DNA of 64,000 nucleotides from Stramonita haemastoma (taxonomy: Eukaryota; Mollusca; Gastropoda; Neogastropoda; Muricidae), in NCBI GenBank assembly GCA_030674155.1, contig CM060318.1, positions 80,462,774-80,526,773 on the forward strand, read 5' to 3'. The notes under the pieces were generated by a model, which worked only from the letters and a program-made list of their open reading frames with translations, ran no database searches and was not told where the DNA came from. Of the stretch, positions 34,047 through 45,180 are shown in pieces; position 1 is the stretch's first letter; each line of letters begins with the position of its first letter. Made by a program: the position numbers and the translations under genes.

Positions 34047-34789
34047 ACTTTCATTGGATTATTAAGTATTGCATATGCCATGACTGTTAGAGTTAAAAAG
34101 TTAGCATCATCTCTGCAAGAGTAAATGCCACAAAAGATGGATGGGTGGTCTAGAGGTAACGCGCCTGTCTAGCAAGCGAAAAGTCTGGGTCGAAGTCTGC
34201 AGTGGTTCAAATCCTGTTTGGGCCGAAGACTTTTCCCCCATCCATTAGACCATGAGTGGTGGTCTGGGTGCTAGTCATTTGGATGAGATGATAAACCGAG
34301 GTCCCGTGCCTTACACATCATTATTTAGCGCACCTAAAAGAACCCACGGCAACAAGAGGGTTGTCCCTGACAAAATTCTGTAGAAAAAAGTCACTCTGAT
34401 AGGGAAACAAATACAGTTGCAGACAGAAAAAGAAAACAAAAATAATGGGTAGGTGCTGCACTTGTGGCGAAGCACTCTCCCTGGGGAGAGCAGCTTGAAT
34501 TTCATGCAGAGAAATCTGCTGTGACATAAAGTGGTATGAAATTTTTTTCAGAAGATGTTTAGTCTAATCAGAAATGTTTCATGTGATATTTGAAGCAGTT
34601 TGTGTTGAATCAATTATTTTTTGTGACTGATCAGTGATTGGAAATTTTACTGTATATCTTTATTCAATCAGAATGTTGCAGACATAAAGAAACTGAAACA
34701 AGCAGGAATATGCACCATCAAGGTAAATATGAATGTGTTTAGATTTTCTGTTCTGTGCTTGAAATTTACTCAGCTTTTTTTCTGTATCT

Positions 34790-34882
<93 letters not shown>

Positions 34883-34923
34883 TGCCTATTTACAGATTTC
34901 ACACATACACACACATACCTCAT

Positions 34924-34957
<34 letters not shown>

Positions 34958-36238
34958 GCACGCGCGCGCGCTACACAACTACACAACACAAACTCTTGAA
35001 TGGATTATGCACATGGGTGTGCCCATGCACAGGTGTGCATATGCACACATACATAACAATAACACAGATGATTTCGCAGTCAATGGATAAAACAACTGCT
35101 AGAAAGTTCACCTCTGATCTATAATATACCATGAGTATTGGTCATATGATACTGTGACAGCTAGTCTTTCAGCTATTCTTTAAGACATCAAACCGAATTC
35201 CCATGTGCAACATTTATTTCATGTGCTTCATCAATTGTTGTGTTCAGCTGAAAAAGTGTTTTGTTTGTAAAAAGTTATAAACATCTTTGCAAAAGTATGT
35301 TGCTGCTGCTGCTGTTGTTTGGGGTTCTTTTTTTTTTTTTTTGCTTTTTATTATTATTATTTTTTTTTTTTGGGGGGGGGGGGGCTAGCATTCCCCAGCT
35401 TAACGCCCTGGAAATCACCAGGAGTACACTCTCTTATCTCTTTCCTCACACCTGGGAATCACTGTGAAACCCTAACTACACACTGGGTGAGGAATCTGCA
35501 CGTGTGGCTTCTTTTTAAGTGCTTTGCCTTACAGGCAGTCTCACTCCAAGTTAAGATTTCCCCCCCCTCTTTTGATGGAGAGTATAGGTTTTTACGCTAA
35601 GAGGTTGTCATGGATGAAGACAGTATAAGCATAAACATTTCAAAGCTGGGGGGATAGCTAAGTGGTCAGAGCGCTCACTTTCCCCAAGTCAAGTTAAGCA
35701 GCGTCGAGCGTGGTTACCAGTTGGATGGGTGACCATTTGCACACCTTGGCTTCAATACAGTCCCCCCAGTTCACCCAGCTGTAAATGGTTACCTGCCCTC
35801 TTTAGAGTCAGGGAAAAAAGCAGCGAGGGAGAGGAGATTGGCGCCGCCCTCAATATGCTGGCCCCTAGAGAAGCTGAGGTCTCTTGCTCCCCTATGACCA
35901 TCTAGGTTATGGAACACCGTTACATTTACCTTTTATTTCAAAGCATTACAACATTTTGATGTAGGCCTTGCCACTTAACTTATTTCTATAACTGACAAAG
36001 CTGTTGGACTGGGCTAGGGACATGGACTACATGTTTTACTGTCACTGTATTACAAGATCTTTTTCCTGGGATTTAACTGCAGTGTGTGTGTGTGTGTGTG
36101 GGTGTGGGTGTGGGTATTTGTGGGTGAGTGTGTGTATGTGTGTGTGTGTGTTTGTGTGTATTTGTGGGTGAGTGTGCGTGTGTTTGTGTATGTTTGTGTG
36201 TATTTATGGGTGAGTGTGTGTGTGTGTGTGTGTGTGTG

Positions 36239-36291
<53 letters not shown>

Positions 36292-37881
36292 TGCTTACGT
36301 GTGTGTGCATGGATATTTTCAGGGCATCCACATGACCACAAGGAAAAGACTATGTACAATCAAAGGCATTTCTGAAGCCAAGATGGAGAAAATCAAAGAG
36401 GCTGCTTCAAAACTGTGTGTGAGTCCTGTTAGAGTAAAAAATTAGTTGAATATTTTTCACAGTATATATGCTGACATTAAGCTACTAGTACACAGAAAGA
36501 TTTTGGAATGTAAAGAACAGTCGTTGAAGTTTGTTAGAGTGTACATCCTTACACTTAGCTGTTAGTGTAGAAAAATAGCTTGGAGTGTCATAAAAAGTTG
36601 TTCAAGTTTATATGGATTGTTATGAAAAATTATATTTAACAATAGCCCCAGGTCTTTCGTTCTCAGAAGGTGTTTATGAAATTGCTAATGGGGTGTGGTT
36701 AACGTTCACTCTCTTCTCTTGCATTCCCGATCATAAATTGTGCAACACAAACTCCTGTAATGGTAATGAAGGAATCTGAGCAGTAAGTCTCTGAAAACTG
36801 CATCAGTAAAATAAATGGTGCTACATAGCATTATTCTTGCCTTTTCTTTGGTCATTTTAAGGTTAATGTTGAAGAGATACCTACTTTTCAGAAATGAATG
36901 TGTGTTTTCTGATTTGCCATTAGAAACTGTATTGGTGAACAGTCCCTGCAGACAACCTTTTTTTTGGGGGGAGGGGGGAGAGATTGGGCAGGTGGGCAGT
37001 GATGCTGTGTGTTTTTTCAACCGTCACTGTATTAGTCTACAGTCTGCAAGCTTTTAATTTTCTTCAAATTATTATTTACCAGTTATTAAGACTTGACTTT
37101 GTATATCAACAATCATTATCTACATCGTAAACATTGGAGCATGATAGCACAGGGGTTAAAACACTTTCTTCTTTTAAACTAGATTTTCAGGCTTGAGCAA
37201 GCTTTGGAGTGGTGTCGTGGGTGACTGTTCAAGCTGCATTAGCTAGAGTACAGTTGACCTTGTAATGGTAAATAGCAGTCTTTCTTTCCTCTTTAGGAAC
37301 AGGAAAGGTAATGCAGCAAGGGATCAGAGATGGCTGGTACCCTTGAAATGCCTGCCCTGGAAAAGCAGTAGTTCTGTAATACTCCAAACAATTGATTAAG
37401 GATGCCTTTTATGATTGAAGTTGGGTTTTGCCTATTTATTTATTTTTTTATATTGAGGATTATGAAATAAGCACGCATGTGCTTTTTTTACATCTAGTCT
37501 CTGTATGTATGCAGTTTTGTAAATTTGTGATCTGTTCCCACCTGTTTATGAGTTATCATGAACAATGTACATGCACCCCTTGATTTTATTATATCTTGAT
37601 TTTTTTTTTTTTTAACAGGATGCTGCATTTCAAACAGCTTTAGAATATGCTGACAAAAGGAAACAAGTCTTCAAGATTTCAACAGGCAGTGCAGAGTTGA
37701 AGTGAGTGTTCAATGTTGTGTATAGTTTACATTAGTATTACTTTGAATTGAACTTTAGATATATACAAGAGAACAGCTTGTCTTTTCCCAAAAATAAAAT
37801 GTTGGTGAGAAGATGTAGGCGTGTGTGTGCATGTGTGTGTGAGACTTTGATTTAACGTCTGTTCACTTGAAGTGATAATAG

Positions 37882-37949
<68 letters not shown>

Positions 37950-39226
37950 ACATGTATAGATGCCTTTACAATTTTTATCCTTGAATTTCAACGTGAGTGT
38001 ATTAATTTTTTACTTAATTTTCAGGGTTTCAAATCGTCTACTTTTTAAAAATCAAACTGTGCTGTTGACAAATCCCAGTTTACTGATTTCTGTATACATT
38101 TTTCAGCAAACTGCTGGGTGGAGGCATAGAAAGCATGGCCATAACAGAGGCGTTTGGAGAATTCAGGACAGGAAAGACTCAGCTTTCACATACACTGTGT
38201 GGTAAGATGTGGCATGATGCTCTATCTCGGGATAGTGGATTTGCTGTTTAACCTCTTTACTGCACTGTTGACGAACAGCATGTCATAGAAACCATTGCCA
38301 GCAATGCTCAGTTGATGATTTGCTGTTCGTTATGATTCTGTTTCGTCCAGCATGTGCCTGAGCAAAATATGATAGCAGCGAAAGGGTTAACAACAGGCAA
38401 CAGTTTGTTACATGTAGTCATAATTAAAATGCACATGGTAGATGACCTTGATGGTATCATGCTGAACATGTTAAATGTCTTACGCTACAAATGCTGCACA
38501 TATTCTCTACAGAAATGCTCATATTTTGACCTGCCTAGGGTTATGTTTTATTTAACACAAGAAGAGGCAGACACAAGGTGGAATTTTGTTGTATGATACA
38601 ACCACATCTGATGTTTTTAGCATACTTATCTGCATGATGATTGATGAGAAAATAAAGGTGATATACATAAGTTTGAGACAGTGTGGTATAACGTTTACCT
38701 TTTATGTATTCCAAACTCAACAAGATCTTAACCAAGCCTAAAACACAGAGGCTGCATTGTGAAGTATTTGACTAACAGTCATATTTAGCATCTGTGAAGC
38801 TGATGATTTTCAGCTATGAAATCAACTCTTCCCTTTAAGTGTATATCACATTTAACATTAAATAGGTGGTGGCTAGAGTCCTTAAGTAAATCCTTTAAAG
38901 TAAGTATACTTCTGTGAGGGATCAGACCTCATGGTCCCATCTGACTGTGCACAGTGCTAACCACTGCACCACAGCATTGGTTCATGGCATCTTGTTTTCT
39001 ACTTTGCAGTCACCTCTCAACTTCCCACAGAAAATGGATACACAGGTGGAAAGGTGGTTTTCATCGACACAGAGAACACTTTGTATCCTTTTTTTGGCTT
39101 CATTTGGTTTGGAAGGTCTGTCTCTTGATACGATATTTTGTATACAGTATGTATTGCCAGTATATCCATTTGTGTGCTAGGTTTGGGGTTTTTTCTTCAA
39201 TTTTGTGCATACTTGCTCTTACACTT

Positions 39227-39317
<91 letters not shown>

Positions 39318-42300
39318 CGCGTGTGTGTGTGTATGCACTCAGACACACCATGCATGCATGTATGTGCATGCATTTATGACTACATTCCCTTTCTCGCACA
39401 TATGTATACACACATGTACCCACAAATGTTTTCATGAGAGCATACAAACATGCATGTGTTTACCTTTGTTCATACTGTTACGTCTCTCTACACAGAACTA
39501 AAACAGAATTTTCCTTAATATCAACCAGTCGACCTGACAGGTTGAGAAGCATTGCAGACAGGTTCAATCTGGATCAGAGTGCTGTTCTCGACAATGTGCT
39601 GTATGCAAGAGCCTATACAAGTAAGTTGTGTGGGTGTGGGTTTTGGGTGTGGGTGTGTGTGTATTCACAAAACAATTTCAATAAAAGAGGGATAACGCTA
39701 AAAACTTTTTTTTTTAAAGCAGTGAAGCTTGAAAATAAAAAAGTTAAAGTCTGTCCCGAGCCGTAAGGCTCATCAGGCCGGTGCTTATCCCGGTTTCTGT
39801 GGCGTTAAGCGACTGAGAGTCATAGACTCCCCCCTGGATAGGACGCCAGTCTATCGCAGGGTTAACCCCCAACACAAGGTTGGTACCCCTTTTACACCTG
39901 GGTGGGGTGAGAAAATAGCCGTAAAGTGCCTTTTCCAAGGGCACAACGCCATAGCGGAATAGCTGGGATCGAACCCGCAACCTTTAGATTACGAGTACAA
40001 CGCCCTAACCACTAGGCCACAGCGGCGGCTCAAAGCTTGAAAATACAATAGATAAAAGGGTATGGCACTCTTTCAGTGATGTTAAAAAGTTCAATTTTTA
40101 CTGTAATCTTTTTTGCAAGAATACATCATTAAGAAATAATTGTGTAGTAATTGACATTAACTCTTACACTACCAAAATTTAACCCCCCCCCCCCCAAACT
40201 CTTACGCGGCCATGAACAACATATTGACACTACCATTCACCGCCACAGGCAACTTTCATTGACAATGCAGGTCATGTTACAAAGGACAGTTTTTCATTCA
40301 GGGACAAGGTTTCACACCTACAGTTGACTTGCACTTGTGATAGCAGACATATCGTCCTTCACTCTTTCGCCCAGTTTTGAGCTGAAAAGCCAACCATGTC
40401 ATACTCAACACGAAATGAATACTGAAAAATCAGCATAAGCGCTAAAAATACTTGTCGCTGAAGAAAGTTTTTCTGTCAGAAACTTGGTGGCAAAAGAGTT
40501 AAACACACAGCGTGCACAGACTATTTTTTAGATTATGTGCAGTCTCAATACCAAGGGTTAACTATTAACCTCTTTACTGCGCTGTTGACAAACAGCGTTT
40601 GTCACAGAAACTGTCGCCAGCTATGCTCAGTCGACGATCACTGTTTGTCATGAGTCAATGCTCTCTCTGTTCCATCCAGCATGTGCCTGAGCAAAATATG
40701 ATAGCAGCAAAAGGGTTAAGCTAACAGTTTTTTGAATTAGCATTTTAGTATTATGGCTTCAGGGCTGAACTGATTGTTGGGTAACACAGGCAAAATGTGC
40801 TTTGTTATAAAATCATTGAAGACAGTTATTGAAGTCAGCAACATTCATCAGGTGAACACCAGTATGAGCTCCTGGACTTTGTAGCTGCTAAATTCTATGA
40901 GGAACCAGGAGTGTTTAAGCTGTTGGTAAGATTGGGTTCAACAGTTTGCAGTTTATCATGTAGCACGTTTATGTTATGCTTGAGTTTTTGTTCTTTTTGC
41001 AAGTCTCATTTGAAAATCTTGTTGTTCATGAAATGGTTTTGGTTTGTTATGATTTTTTACAAATATTAATCATATGGGCATTTTTCTGGTTAGCTTGTTT
41101 GTTTATGTTTGACTAATATCTTGATCTGAAACAAAGCTTTTGTTGAAACAAATGTTTTGTAGCATGATTCTTTATTTTGTTGCAATATTTAAAGTTTGTT
41201 TCCAGGTTATCTTGTTATGTGTTTCAGAATGACAGCAATCTATTAGAGTTCTGGCTTAGAGCCAGAATTTTTTATCTATCAGCATTCTTATAAAAAATTC
41301 AGCTTTTTCAAGCTGTCTCTTCAGATAAACTAGTCTTTGTAAATTTTGGCTAGGTGTTGTTTTGTTTTTATTCGTGTTTGGAGTTTATTTGGTTGCTTGT
41401 TGTAAGCCTCATTTGCTACGTTTGTTTAAGATCAGGTAAATCCACTACTGACTTCCTTTTTTTTATGTCAGAACATCACTTTTTTTTTGAGTGGCTGTGT
41501 TTATATGACCATTTGTTCACTTGACGTGTGGATCAGTGGTCAAGAGGTAACACCCTGCCTAGAAAGCAAAAAGTCAAGGTTTGGAGTGTGTGGTGGTTCA
41601 ATTCCCGTCAGTGCCCAACACTTTTCCCCATCCACTGGACCTTGAGTGGTGGTCTGGGTACTAGTCTTTCAGATGAGATGATGAACTCGAGGTCCCATGT
41701 GCAACACACATTGGTACATGTAAAAAAAACCCATTCCAACAAGAGTTGTCCCTGGCAAAATTCTGTTGAAAAGAGCCACTCTGATAGGAAAACAAATACA
41801 CAAATGCTGTGGTGCACGGAAGGCCCATAAACAATACATTACAATACAAAATCTACCGCATACAGTACCAACATAGCTGAGGGGATCTTTACATTTGTAT
41901 TTGATATTGTGCATGAGAGGGGATTTAAAGTACAAAGAAAATCTCTGCAGGTATAGTTTAGCCTAGGACTTGGAACATGTTATATCTTGCTTGACACTGA
42001 AAGAACCATACTACTCTCTTTATTATGCCTCAAAAGTGAGTTTTATTTATTGATTTCTTTATATTTTGTTTTGCTTTTGTTTTTTGCATGTATCTTTGCA
42101 CACTTACAATTTGTTTCAGTGAAACAAACAAACACGACATTATAATCATGCTGAAGAACATTTCAACTTTGTATGTTTTTATAGTATGATTTATGCAACA
42201 GATGAGCTCTAATACCATAAAAAAACCTAACAAAATGACATTATTAAACAACAACCCTGAAAGAAATCTAAGCAGTAGATATGGTGTACTTTTCAAACTA

Positions 42301-44595
42301 TTCATCAGAGGAATGGAGCATCATTTTTCTACCCACATGTATAAACGGGCTCATAAGTAAATACTGGTAATATATTTTATTGGCCCGCTATTTTCAGATC
42401 GTGGATTCCATCATGGCGTTGTTCCGTGTGGACTTCAGTGGGCGAGGGGAGCTGGCTGACAGACAGCAGAAACTGGCCCAGCTACTGTCACGTCTGCAGA
42501 AAATTGCTGAAGGTACAACGTGGGGAAGAATCATGTCTATAACACAGTGCTCAAATCTAGCATCACCAAGAGTACTAAATTTAGTGCACCCTTTCCTTTT
42601 ACCTAGTCCATGTGTGGTCAGCACCAGCTGGCCCCAATTGGGATGAAATGGGGTGGAATTTAGCAGCTGAAAGTGGGGGGGAAATTTACAGCTGTGATAA
42701 ATGACCAGATGAAGAATTCATATGTTTGTATTCAGTTCATAATGTAGTGCAACCATTTTGTTTTGAGTGAACAATATGTAGGTAAATTGATGCAGGTATG
42801 GGTAATTGTTATGCATTCCGTATTCAGTGTTGATTTCATCCAATTAACGTGAAGAGAGATTAATAAGCATAAATGTACTTATAAATCTATCCCCCCTTCC
42901 CTCCCCCCAAATTACTGATATTCTCTAAAACCTTGCATTTGTTATATGATACCCATTCCATGAAATGGAAAGAGCAGTTTTATTTCAGCATAAAATGATC
43001 AAGATCTGGGTTTGTTTGGGTTTACAGAACATTGCAGCAGATACTGTTGTTTTCTGTTACAGAGTACAATGTGGCGTGTTTTGTCACCAATCAAATGACA
43101 GCCGATCCTGGAGCCACTATGAGGTAAGTATTCTTAAAAATCTGTTTTGAAATGGTTTATTTTGGAAATGATTTTAGAACAGTATTTTGTTGTTGTTGGT
43201 TGTATTTTTGTGTCCAGATTGGTTTGGTTGTTTTTGTTGTTGTTGTTTTTTTTTTTGGGGGGGGGGGGCGGGGGCGTTGGAGTTTTGAAAAGATTAATGT
43301 ATTTGAGTTTGTGAATTCTTGTCAAAAAACAAAATCTAAACTTGCCAGTCACAGGATGAACTTGATTGAGAACAATCCAGGATAAGCATGATATAAGCTG
43401 GCATGCAAAGTGAATGGTGCTTTGTGTGCAGTTTCCAAGCGGATCCAAAGAAACCCATTGGTGGCCACATTCTGGCTCATGCATCAACCACACGCCTCAT
43501 GCTGAGAAAAGGACGTGGTGAAAATAGGATTGCCAAAATTTATGACAGGTATTATTTACAGGTGTTTTTGTCATGCACATGTGAGATATGTACAACTTGT
43601 CTTTCTTGGGGTCACTTAAAAATAGTCATCACATGTAATTTTGCTTGAAGAGAAATGGTTCTGTGCATATTAAAGTTTTCTTGGAAATAACTGTGCTCTT
43701 GATTATTTGGAATTTTGTTTGTTTTCTTGAAAGAGGACACTATGCATAGCTGATTGACATGGAATGACTCAAGTTTGAGATCACGTGATTCCCAATATTT
43801 CACTGTCAAATAGTACAATTCCAAATCCTTTACTAGCGTGGAATGGATTATAAAGGTAGATCCAATGCAGAACTGGCCAATCTATCTATAACTAGTAACA
43901 TATCAGAGGGGGGAAATAAAACATCTGAATGTAGGTGAGATATTAAGTTGGCCTGTGGATCTGTTATGGTGATATTACCATAGTGATGTTCTGAAATATC
44001 ATATTTACGACCATACGTATTTGTCATTTTGCGTAATGTCACCATAAAGTTTGTCAATTGTCTTAAAAATTTGATCAGAATACACTGTCTCAGATCTGGA
44101 TAACCTGGCAATTTCTTGTCATTTTAGAATAAAATGTCAGACACGTCATATAAATATCTCTTCTCTCATCAAAAAATATTCAGAATGCAATTTTGTTTTT
44201 TGTTTTTTTATCCAGTACAATAGCACCTGAATTGTAAAGTGTTTATTTTTAGCAGTGGTGGTGATGTTCCAACTGTTTCACTTGTCGGTTCATTTTTGAA
44301 GCATCCAAATAGTAGCATGTTTTTCACTACTTTTCAGTTCTCAAATTGATAGCATCATCCATAGTCGCATTCAAAATTATAGCACAGTTCATTTTCCCTC
44401 TTATTGATACTGATGGGTTTCGGGGGGGGGTAGAAAAAAGGGTAGGGTTCTTGTCATTTTTTTCATGTATGTGTGTGTGTGTGTGTAAAAGTATACTACG
44501 AGTTCATGAAGCTGTTGTGTTTCAGTCCTGACCTGCCAGAGAATGAGGCAACTTTTGCAATCAGTGGAGGGGGAGTCATCGATGCCAAGGAATAG
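31368..44595 (+). CDS. DMC1: DMC1 meiotic recombinase, complete 13-exon gene
   Basis: DMC1 is the meiosis-specific RecA-family ATPase that forms filaments on resected DNA and performs inter-homologue strand exchange. Exons: 31368-31424, 33240-33284, 34672-34722, 36323-36418, 37619-37701, 38107-38201, 39010-39082, 39529-39620, 40852-40925, 42398-42512, 43063-43123, 43432-43548, 44526-44595. All have GT/AG borders and compatible phases, summing to 1029 nt (342 codons plus stop; human 340). DMC1 rather than RAD51 is shown by the N-terminus [22 protein letters not shown] and [16 protein letters not shown]. The helix-hairpin-helix region is about residues 36-83. Walker A GEFRTGKT is at about 128-135; Walker B KLLIVD ends near 225; [15 protein letters not shown] and NQMTADPGA (L2 region) are intact; it ends GGGVIDAKE. 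The start is the first of two ATGs (MMEDQ), matching human MKEDQ. No disabling change is seen. Confidence 0.97.
31730..31800. repeat. SINE family A tail fragment
   Basis: AGTCAGAATGCGGCTACCTTAATGATGGGCA resembles the tail of the 57437 copy (GTTGGAATGCAGCTACCTTC). Confidence 0.4.
32290..32675 (-). repeat. SINE family A, long-tail variant
   Basis: Minus-strand order: the tRNA-like head (32665-32590) with a TAGTGATCTGATTGCCCAGG stretch, GATGAGACTATAGCCC, TTCAGAAGAGTAGGCCATTG, then a tail with CATCATCCCCAAAGTAAGAA. This matches the tail in the 57437 and 59370 copies and defines a subfamily. Confidence 0.6.
32800..33030 (-). repeat. SINE family A, truncated
   Basis: CATTCCCACCGGCACACAATGG and TATAGTCTCATC identify it on the minus strand. 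Confidence 0.75.
33056..33121. repeat. (GT)n microsatellite
   Basis: About 32 GT dinucleotides in DMC1 intron 1. Confidence 0.95.
33440..33958 (+). pseudogene. C-terminus and 3' tail of a non-LTR RT
   Basis: The frame reads [20 protein letters not shown] followed by [18 protein letters not shown] and a stop. This matches the common C-terminus of CR1/jockey-like ORF2 proteins (SL.YSG..LWN.LP). A 3' UTR of about 330 bp follows and ends in TTGACTTGACTTGACTTGAC. Confidence 0.65.
33961..34042. repeat. (CA)n microsatellite
   Basis: About 40 CA dinucleotides directly after the LINE tail. Confidence 0.95.
34138..34546 (+). repeat. SINE family B, near full-length
   Basis: The head has GGTCTAGAGGTAACGCG (A box) and GGTTCAAATCC (B box). 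The body has GACCATGAGTGGTGGTCTGG, GATGAGATGATAAACCGAGG, CCCACGGCAACAAGAGGGTT and GGAAACAAATACAGTTGCAG; the 3' end is AATTTCATGCAGAGAAATCT. It lies in DMC1 intron 2. Confidence 0.85.
34797..34873. repeat. (AT)n microsatellite
   Basis: About 38 TA dinucleotides, followed at 34905-34970 by CA and CG units. Confidence 0.95.
35320..35385. repeat. Poly-T / poly-G low-complexity patch
   Basis: T runs, TTA units and a run of about 13 G. Confidence 0.8.
35647..35936 (+). repeat. Chimeric tRNA/5S-rRNA SINE, copy 2
   Basis: It has the same organisation as the copy at 18670: GGATAGCTAAGTGGTCAGAG, AAGTTAAGCAGCGTCGAGCG and GGTTACCAGTTGGATGGGTG, followed by the same body and GTTACATTTACC end. The 5S C-box part is slightly better preserved (TTGGATGGGTGACC). 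It lies in DMC1 intron 3. A very degraded possible third copy is at about 37140-37390. Confidence 0.8.
36083..36310. repeat. GT-rich microsatellite with GGGTGAGTGT units
   Basis: GT repeats with interspersed TGGGTGAGTG units end 12 nt before DMC1 exon 4, so the acceptor's pyrimidine tract is only GGATATTTTCAG. Confidence 0.9.
37450..37555 (-). repeat. SINE family A fragment
   Basis: GAGGATTATGAAATAAGCAC...TGCAGTTTTGTAAATTTGTGATCTGTTCCCACC is the reverse strand of the SINE 3' half. Confidence 0.65.
37883..37948. repeat. (GT)n microsatellite
   Basis: About 32 GT dinucleotides in DMC1 intron 5. Confidence 0.95.
38248..38390 (+). mobile_element. TTAA-ended MITE, copy 1
   Basis: Ends are TTAACCTCTTTACTGC and, reverse-complemented, TTAACCCTTTCGCTGC. 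The 143-bp body is shared with 40565-40719: GCTCAGT.GA.GAT, CGTCCAGCATGTGCCTGAGC and AAAATATGATAGCAGC. No coding capacity. It lies in DMC1 intron 6. Confidence 0.75.
38910..38985 (-). repeat. tRNA-like SINE head fragment
   Basis: The minus strand reads TGGTGCAGTGGTTAGCACTG (A box) followed by a degenerate B-box region. It ends about 25 bp before DMC1 exon 7. Confidence 0.5.
39231..39335. repeat. (GT)n microsatellite
   Basis: About 45 GT dinucleotides, then GC/GT alternation, in DMC1 intron 7. Confidence 0.95.
39750..40031 (-). repeat. SINE with conserved central domain
   Basis: The minus-strand head (40030-39955) has A box TGGCCTAGTGGTTAGGGCGT and B box GGTTCGATCCC. The body contains GGCGTTGTGCCCTTGGAAAA and CTGCGATAGACTGGCGTCC, sequence I associate with widely distributed metazoan SINE central domains; the superfamily cannot be named here. 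It is well preserved, and lies in DMC1 intron 8. Confidence 0.75.
40157..40502. mobile_element. TTAA-ended MITE, second family
   Basis: The left end is TTAACTCTTACACTACCAA; the right end, reverse-complemented, is TTAACTCTTTTGCCACCAAG. TTAA lies at both borders and the length is 346 bp, with no frame. A C run is at 40183-40195. It lies in DMC1 intron 8. Confidence 0.65.
40565..40719 (+). mobile_element. TTAA-ended MITE, copy 2 of the 38248 family
   Basis: Ends are TTAACCTCTTTACTGC and, reverse-complemented, TTAACCCTTTTGCTGC. It is 155 bp and carries a GACAAACAGCG/TGTTTGTC internal complement. It lies in DMC1 intron 8. Confidence 0.8.
41524..41835 (+). repeat. SINE family B, 3'-truncated
   Basis: GGTCAAGAGGTAACACCC, GGTTCAATTCCCGTC, GACCTTGAGTGGTGGTCTGG, GATGAGATGATGAACTCGAGG and CCAACAAGAGTTGTCCCTGG identify it. 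It lies in DMC1 intron 9. Confidence 0.8.
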
Positions 44596-44766
44596 AATCT
44601 GTCCGTAATGTTAACTGAAGTGTGCTGGCATTTTTCCATGCTCAGGTCTGCTTGAAACTGACCAAGCATGCCTGTACAGACTGTAAGTCAGCTTCAATTC
44701 GTGTTTAGGTTGGCCAGCCAGAGTAGATTTTCTGGTCTCAGTTGGTTGTATTGTTTCACTTTTAGA

Positions 44767-44772
44767 ATTAAA
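44767..44772 (+). terminator. Possible DMC1 poly(A) signal ATTAAA
   Basis: An ATTAAA variant lies 172 nt after the stop codon. No AATAAA was noticed closer. Confidence 0.35.
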
Positions 44773-44929
44773 ATTTGGTATCTACCTACTGTATGCTTTA
44801 GTTGTTTGTTATTGGACCTAATAATTTGAATCTTGGTGTATCTTGAATCTGTTATTTTTTACCTTTGCAAAAGAAGGGGGAAAAGTTACCAAGTGTTTCC
44901 AACAAATTTTCTTTGACAACCACAGAATT

Positions 44930-45180
44930 TTCCTTCCTGGAGTTAACATCAGTACCAACTCCACTCCCTTGAAAGCCCTTCAGATGAGACTATAAACTGA
45001 GATACTGTGTGCGGTCACATGCAGAACATCTTGCTCACACATTAAAATCCATTCTGCCTTTCAGAAAAGTAGACCATTTCATGCTAGTAGGAACAGATGA
45101 CAATGTTGAAGACCATTTCATGCCAGTACGAACAGATGACAATGTTTTCAAAATACACACGCTCACTGGTGTCATGTTTG
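44930..45180 (+). repeat. SINE family A, truncated, with an internal duplication
   Basis: CTGGAGTTAACATCAGTACC, GATGAGACTATAAACTGAG and a doubled GACCATTTCATGC.AGTA.GAACAGATGACAATGTT unit (45071 and 45110). It feeds an accidental open frame at 45009-45530. Confidence 0.75.

Noticed and set aside
31368..44595. RAD51 instead of DMC1
   Set aside because: The N-terminus EDQVVAE and the [24 protein letters not shown] and [12 protein letters not shown] segments fit DMC1 better than RAD51.
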